A stretch of DNA of 64,000 bases from Bacillus velezensis (GTDB lineage: Bacteria; Bacillota; Bacilli; Bacillales; Bacillaceae). Below, one piece after another: positions 59,535 through 64,000 of the stretch. How positions within the stretch are numbered: the first letter of the stretch is position 1; each line of letters starts with the position of its first letter. Location: assembly GCF_001461825.1 (NCBI RefSeq), contig NZ_LLZC01000004.1, positions 124,001-188,000 on the forward strand. The letters are read 5' to 3'. Below the pieces are notes generated by a model that was not told where the DNA came from, did not search any database, and was given only the letters and a program-made list of their open reading frames with translations. The translations under genes were made by a program, and so were the position numbers.

Positions 59535-59874
59535 ACCGCTTTCTGTATATAATGTGTCCTTTTGTGACAACGAGTTTGGCAATGAGCCGCTCACTGATAA
59601 TAAACACCGGATACGCACATACGAGCGCGAAAATGGCGGCCGGCACATACCGCGCTGCCGGAAACATCGGCATGACGGCGGTTCTGGCCATCTGCACAAG
59701 ATAAATCAAAAGCACCGTGATCGCAATGGCCGCAGCCATAATCGGAGCTGATACTTTATATTCACGCAATTTCACATGGCAATGCCCGCACTGAAACTGG
59801 CACGGGATCATGGATGATCTGACCATGTCGCCTGTAATCGGCTTGCCGCAGTTCGGGCAGGTCGTTTCTTTCAT
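59533..59874 (-). CDS. ycnL: Zinc-ribbon membrane protein YcnL
   Basis: This 113-residue protein has an N-terminal zinc ribbon with two CxxC pairs (TCPNCGKPI and QCGHC) followed by two membrane helices (about residues 42-62 and 77-95). The start at 59874 follows ATGGAGGAATAA. It is divergent from the copper genes ycnK-ycnJ-ycnI, and on that synteny it is called YcnL. Its function is unknown; thiol or metal chemistry is suggested by the cysteines. Confidence 0.7.
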   Translation of the reverse strand: MKETTCPNCGKPITGDMVRSSMIPCQFQCGHCHVKLREYKVSAPIMAAAIAITVLLIYLVQMARTAVMPMFPAARYVPAAIFALVCAYPVFIISERLIAKLVVTKGHIIYRKR

Positions 59875-59928
59875 GTTTATTCCTCCATTCAACTCTTCTA
59901 TTATAACAGAGTCTGACTACGTCTTTTA

Positions 59929-59991
59929 CATTTGTGATTGTTCAACATTTTTTCACATATTTTATCATCAGGCTCTTGTGTGCATTTGTGA
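59929..59991. promoter_or_regulatory. Repeated TTTGTGA elements between ycnL and ycnK
   Basis: CATTTGTGA occurs twice in direct orientation (59929-59937 and 59983-59991), and TTTCACAT lies inverted between them (59951-59958). Such an array in the regulatory gap of a DeoR-type repressor gene is a candidate YcnK operator. Confidence 0.45.
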
Positions 59992-60050
59992 AAACATCTA
60001 CTCTTAGAGGGAGGTTCATCACTCATTCGCATAAAAAGGAGGATGCAGAA

Positions 60051-60623
60051 TTGCTTCCGATTCACAGACAGCAAACCTTGCTTGAATGGCTGAAAGAAGA
60101 GGGCGCGCTGAAAATCTCTGACATAAGCGAGAGATTCGGCGTCTCCGAGATGACCGTGTACAGAGACGTCAATCAGCTGGCGGATGCAAACCGGATTATC
60201 CGGACACCCGGCGGCATTACGCTCCCGCCCGCTTCAGAACGAAGCGCCAATCAATGCGGCTATTGCCTGCGGCCGATTCAGCATTCGTATTCTGTTCAGC
60301 TTATTACCGTTTCACAAGCCGTTGAGCAGATGTGCTGCATTCATTGCGCGATTTTGCGGTATGAGGATAAAAAGGAAGAAGTGTCCCACGTCATTTGTAA
60401 AGATTTTCTTCTTCAGACGACGCTGACGGCCGCTTCCGCATACTTTTTAGTCCATGCCGATATTGACCTTCACTGCTGCCGGCCTCAGGCGATTCCCTTC
60501 TCAACGCTTGATTACGCAGAACGGTTTCAAAAAGGATTCGGCGGGGTCATTTGCACCTTTGACGAGGCGGCGGACATCATCTTACACGACAGGCAGAAGG
60601 GATGCACCTGCAGCAAGACATAA
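60051..60623 (+). CDS. ycnK: Copper-responsive repressor YcnK
   Basis: This 190-residue protein has a DeoR-type helix-turn-helix (LKISDISERFGVSEMTVYRDV) and a C-terminal NosL-like domain rich in Cys and His (CGYCLRP, CCIHC, DLHCC, CTCS). B. subtilis YcnK represses the copper uptake genes ycnJ and ycnI when copper is sufficient. The start is a TTG at 60051 behind AAAAGGAGGATGCAG, giving exactly the remembered family length; the longer ATG frame has no ribosome binding site. Confidence 0.9.
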   Translation: MLPIHRQQTLLEWLKEEGALKISDISERFGVSEMTVYRDVNQLADANRIIRTPGGITLPPASERSANQCGYCLRPIQHSYSVQLITVSQAVEQMCCIHCAILRYEDKKEEVSHVICKDFLLQTTLTAASAYFLVHADIDLHCCRPQAIPFSTLDYAERFQKGFGGVICTFDEAADIILHDRQKGCTCSKT

Positions 60624-60655
60624 CAACAACCAACCGGAAGGCGGTGTCATCATCC

Positions 60656-62284
60656 ATGAGACAGAACAAACGCTGGCTCATCTTTTTGCTGTTCCTTGTT
60701 TTGATTCCGAAAACAAGCTTCGCCCACGCCTACATCACAAACTCAAATCCGGGTGAGAACAGCGAATTAAAACAAGCGCCGAAGCAGATTGAAATTGAGT
60801 TTAATGAACAGATTGAAGAAGGCTTCCACTCCATTAAGGTCTATAATTCATCCGGCGAACGGGTTGACGCGGGCAAAACGGTGATTCAAAAAAATGATGC
60901 CCGCATCATGACCGCGGCATTGAAAAAAAACCTGCCGCATGATATTTACAGAGCGGAATGGAACGCGGTATCGGCCGACGGACATCCGGTATCCGGCGTC
61001 ATCCCTTTCAGTATCGGAAAAGCCGGCGGAGAACTTCAGGAGCAGACATCATCGCAAGCGGCGCTTCATCCCGAAGCGGCCATCGACCGCGGTATTTTGT
61101 ACACCGCTCTCTCCCTGTTTATCGGCACGGCTTTTTTCCATCTGTTTTGGTACAGAAATAATAAAGATTCATCAAAAGCAAAACGAACTGTAAAGCTGCT
61201 CGTGATTTCTTTGTGTTTAACGGGGCTCGCGCTTATCTGCCAGCTCCCGATCCAGACGAAAGAAAACGCGGGCGGCGCTTGGAGCGCCGCGTTTCAGCCG
61301 GACTATGTAAAAGAAACGCTTCTGAAAACGGCAGGCGGGTACGTCTGGATGATCCAGATCAGCTTATTTATCCTGCTCGCCCTGTCCATGATCCCGCTGC
61401 TGAAGAAGAAAGCATTCCGGTCATTTGCGTACTGGACGGCGCCGCTGTTGTTCTTCTTCGCTTCGCTTTTGGCAAAAGCATTCGCCGGGCACGCGGCGGT
61501 TATCGACGAAAAAGCGGTCGGCATCGCAATGGACTTTCTCCATTTATCGGCCGCGTCTGTATGGATGGGCGGTATCGCCGCGCTTGTGCTGCTTCTTTCA
61601 TCAGAGTGGAGAAAACCCGATAAAACCATCGCTTGGGAAACGGTCAGACGGTTTTCTCCTTGGGCGTTCGCCTCTGTCGGCGTGCTGTTATTTTCAGGTG
61701 TGCTGAACGGATTTTTCATTATCCGCACGTTTGATTCACTCTTTCACACCGCTTACGGTAAGACGCTCCTTTTGAAAATCGGACTGTTTGTCATCATGCT
61801 TGCGCTCGGCGCCGTTCACGTATGGATGACGAAGTTCAGCAGAAAAAGGAGCATCAGCGCAACGATAAAGGCCGAATGGGCACTAGGCATCGCGGTATTA
61901 TTCACAACCGCCGTCTTCACAAGCCTGCCCAGCCCGCCGCCGCCTGCGCCATTGCCTTTTAACGGCTCAGAAACGATCGGAAACGGGGAAACCCTGTCCT
62001 TGCACATTACGCCGAACCAGCCGGGGAAAAATGAATTTCAAGTCATTGTCACCGATCACAACGGCAGCTTGGTAAAAGACATTCAGCAATTTACGGTCAC
62101 TGTTTACCAGACGGGCTTCAGCGGCAAACAGCATGAAAGCACCTTTGATTTGAAGAAGACGAAGGAAGGCACATTCGAAGCCGCCAACCTGTCCATCACC
62201 GAAAAGGGAAACTGGAAGATCAAAGTCCACGGGCTGACAAACGATTTTAATGAAATCAACCAAATATTCTCAACGACAAACTAA
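60656..62284 (+). CDS. ycnJ: Copper importer YcnJ (CopC-CopD fusion)
   Basis: This 542-residue protein has a signal peptide ending SFA, after which the mature protein begins HAYITNSNPG, the copper-binding N-terminal His of a CopC domain (with a second His in SADGHPVSG). A CopD domain of about eight helices follows, with conserved membrane His residues (AFAGHAAV; MDFLHLSAASVWMGG), and then a C-terminal extracytoplasmic YtkA-like domain. It imports copper. The ATG at 60656 has AAGGCGGTG upstream, and the gene follows ycnK. Confidence 0.92.
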   Translation: MRQNKRWLIFLLFLVLIPKTSFAHAYITNSNPGENSELKQAPKQIEIEFNEQIEEGFHSIKVYNSSGERVDAGKTVIQKNDARIMTAALKKNLPHDIYRAEWNAVSADGHPVSGVIPFSIGKAGGELQEQTSSQAALHPEAAIDRGILYTALSLFIGTAFFHLFWYRNNKDSSKAKRTVKLLVISLCLTGLALICQLPIQTKENAGGAWSAAFQPDYVKETLLKTAGGYVWMIQISLFILLALSMIPLLKKKAFRSFAYWTAPLLFFFASLLAKAFAGHAAVIDEKAVGIAMDFLHLSAASVWMGGIAALVLLLSSEWRKPDKTIAWETVRRFSPWAFASVGVLLFSGVLNGFFIIRTFDSLFHTAYGKTLLLKIGLFVIMLALGAVHVWMTKFSRKRSISATIKAEWALGIAVLFTTAVFTSLPSPPPPAPLPFNGSETIGNGETLSLHITPNQPGKNEFQVIVTDHNGSLVKDIQQFTVTVYQTGFSGKQHESTFDLKKTKEGTFEAANLSITEKGNWKIKVHGLTNDFNEINQIFSTTN

Positions 62285-62296
62285 GGAGTGTATCTC

Positions 62297-62908
62297 ATGT
62301 TGAAAAAAAAGGCTTTATTATTCATATCCGCCGTGACCCTGTCACTCGTCGGTTTTACGGCGACAGCAAGCGCCCACGTCTCAGTCAAACCCGCGGAATC
62401 CGCGGCCGGTTCTTGGGAAACGTACACGATGAAAGTGCCTGTGGAAAAGAATGAGCCGACAACGAAAGTCGTACTGAAAATGCCCGCCGGCGTTGAATTT
62501 CAGCAGTATCAGCCGATTCCGGGCTGGAAAACATCCGTATCCAAACATGATGACAAAGCGGTCTCCGTCACTTGGGAAGCAAAGGACGGCGGCATTCAGC
62601 CCGGCCAATTCCAGCAGTTCACGTTCGTTGCGAAAAATCCTGAAAAGAGCGGAGATGCCGCTTGGGACGCTTACCAATATTACAAAGACGGCAGCATTGT
62701 AGAATGGACGGGTGATGAGAAAGCCGACACGCCTCACTCAATTACGAAAATCACGAAATCGGCCAGCGTGACGGATGCGCACGGAGCTGAACAGTCAAAC
62801 GAAGAAAGCAAATCCGGCGTATCAGCGCTTGATATTGCGGCCATCGTTCTGTCAGCTGCGGCGATTATCCTTTCCATCGCGGCGCTTGTAAAGAAAAAAC
62901 GCGCGTAA
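62297..62908 (+). CDS. ycnI: Copper-binding DUF1775 protein YcnI
   Basis: This 203-residue protein has a signal peptide ending ASA, so the mature chain starts HVSVKPAES. Its N-terminal His is the copper ligand described for the YcnI/DUF1775 family, together with a Trp (candidate in SAAGSWETYT). A C-terminal helix (LDIAAIVLSAAAIILSIAAL) anchors it on the membrane. It lies 12 bp after ycnJ behind AAGGAGTG and probably delivers copper to YcnJ. It ends at a terminator shared with gdh. Confidence 0.92.
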   Translation: MLKKKALLFISAVTLSLVGFTATASAHVSVKPAESAAGSWETYTMKVPVEKNEPTTKVVLKMPAGVEFQQYQPIPGWKTSVSKHDDKAVSVTWEAKDGGIQPGQFQQFTFVAKNPEKSGDAAWDAYQYYKDGSIVEWTGDEKADTPHSITKITKSASVTDAHGAEQSNEESKSGVSALDIAAIVLSAAAIILSIAALVKKKRA

Positions 62909-62910
62909 GC

Positions 62911-62952
62911 AAAAAGCGATCCGGCTCTAAAGAGCCTGCGATCGCTTTTTTT
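62911..62952. terminator. Bidirectional terminator ycnI/gdh
   Basis: The outer stem AAAAAGCGATC/GATCGCTTTTT encloses an inner GGCTCT/AGAGCC stem, with T-tracts on both strands. Confidence 0.88.
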
Positions 62953-62953
62953 C

Positions 62954-64000
<1,047 letters not shown>

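Noticed and set aside
59934-60050. Longer ycnK start from ATG 59934
   Set aside because: It has no ribosome binding site and would add 39 residues unlike the family. The TTG at 60051 has an excellent site and gives the expected 190 residues.

Overview
The window is a chromosomal segment of a Bacillus of the B. subtilis species complex, most like B. velezensis or B. amyloliquefaciens. Nearly every protein resembles a B. subtilis protein, and the gene order follows the ddl-to-glcU part of the B. subtilis chromosome read in reverse. Assignments rest on family motifs, protein length and remembered synteny, since no search could be run. No rRNA, tRNA, CRISPR array, insertion sequence or complete prophage was seen.

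Layout. 1-5.6 kb holds the start of ddl, a thioredoxin-like gene, a cation efflux gene, the Fur-controlled fbpAB pair, an acyl-CoA dehydrogenase and an ABC exporter. 5.6-11.7 kb holds an AI-2E family permease and the C4-dicarboxylate uptake system with its sensor pair (dctP, dctR, dctS, dctB). 11.7-16 kb is rich in general-stress genes with visible sigma-B promoters (ydbD, gsiB, ydaT) and carries an SMR efflux pair. 16-18.6 kb holds a secreted SH3-like protein and mntH with its MntR box.

18.65-21.6 kb is an AT-rich accessory island between a duplicated terminator and a duplicated tail of ydaP. It carries an unrecognised three-gene cassette (a secreted helical protein with an apparent AUU start, an internal terminator hairpin, and two membrane proteins), another small membrane protein and a GNAT acetyltransferase. 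This island is the best candidate here for something undescribed.

21.6-26 kb holds ydaP, mutTA and the potassium importer kimA under its c-di-AMP (ydaO) riboswitch. 26-33.1 kb is the ydaJKLMN exopolysaccharide operon with a degenerate GGDEF receptor. 33-42 kb holds topB, lrpC, ydzA, amj, a probable structured RNA of about 380 nt, and the ydaB-ydaG group. 42-59.5 kb holds mannitol use (mtlR, mtlA-mtlF-mtlD), pbpC, lipC, the 5-oxoproline operon (ycsF-ycsG-ycsI-kipI-kipA-kipR) and ycsD/ycsE. 59.5-64 kb holds copper handling (ycnL, ycnK-ycnJ-ycnI) and glucose dehydrogenase with the end of glcU.

Regulation can be read for several systems: a Fur box at fbpAB, an MntR box at mntH, a cre site at dctP, matching promoter, cre and operator-like elements at mtlR and mtlA, a perfect palindrome before ycsF, and sigma-B promoters at ydbD, gsiB, ydaT, ydaP and probably ydaD.
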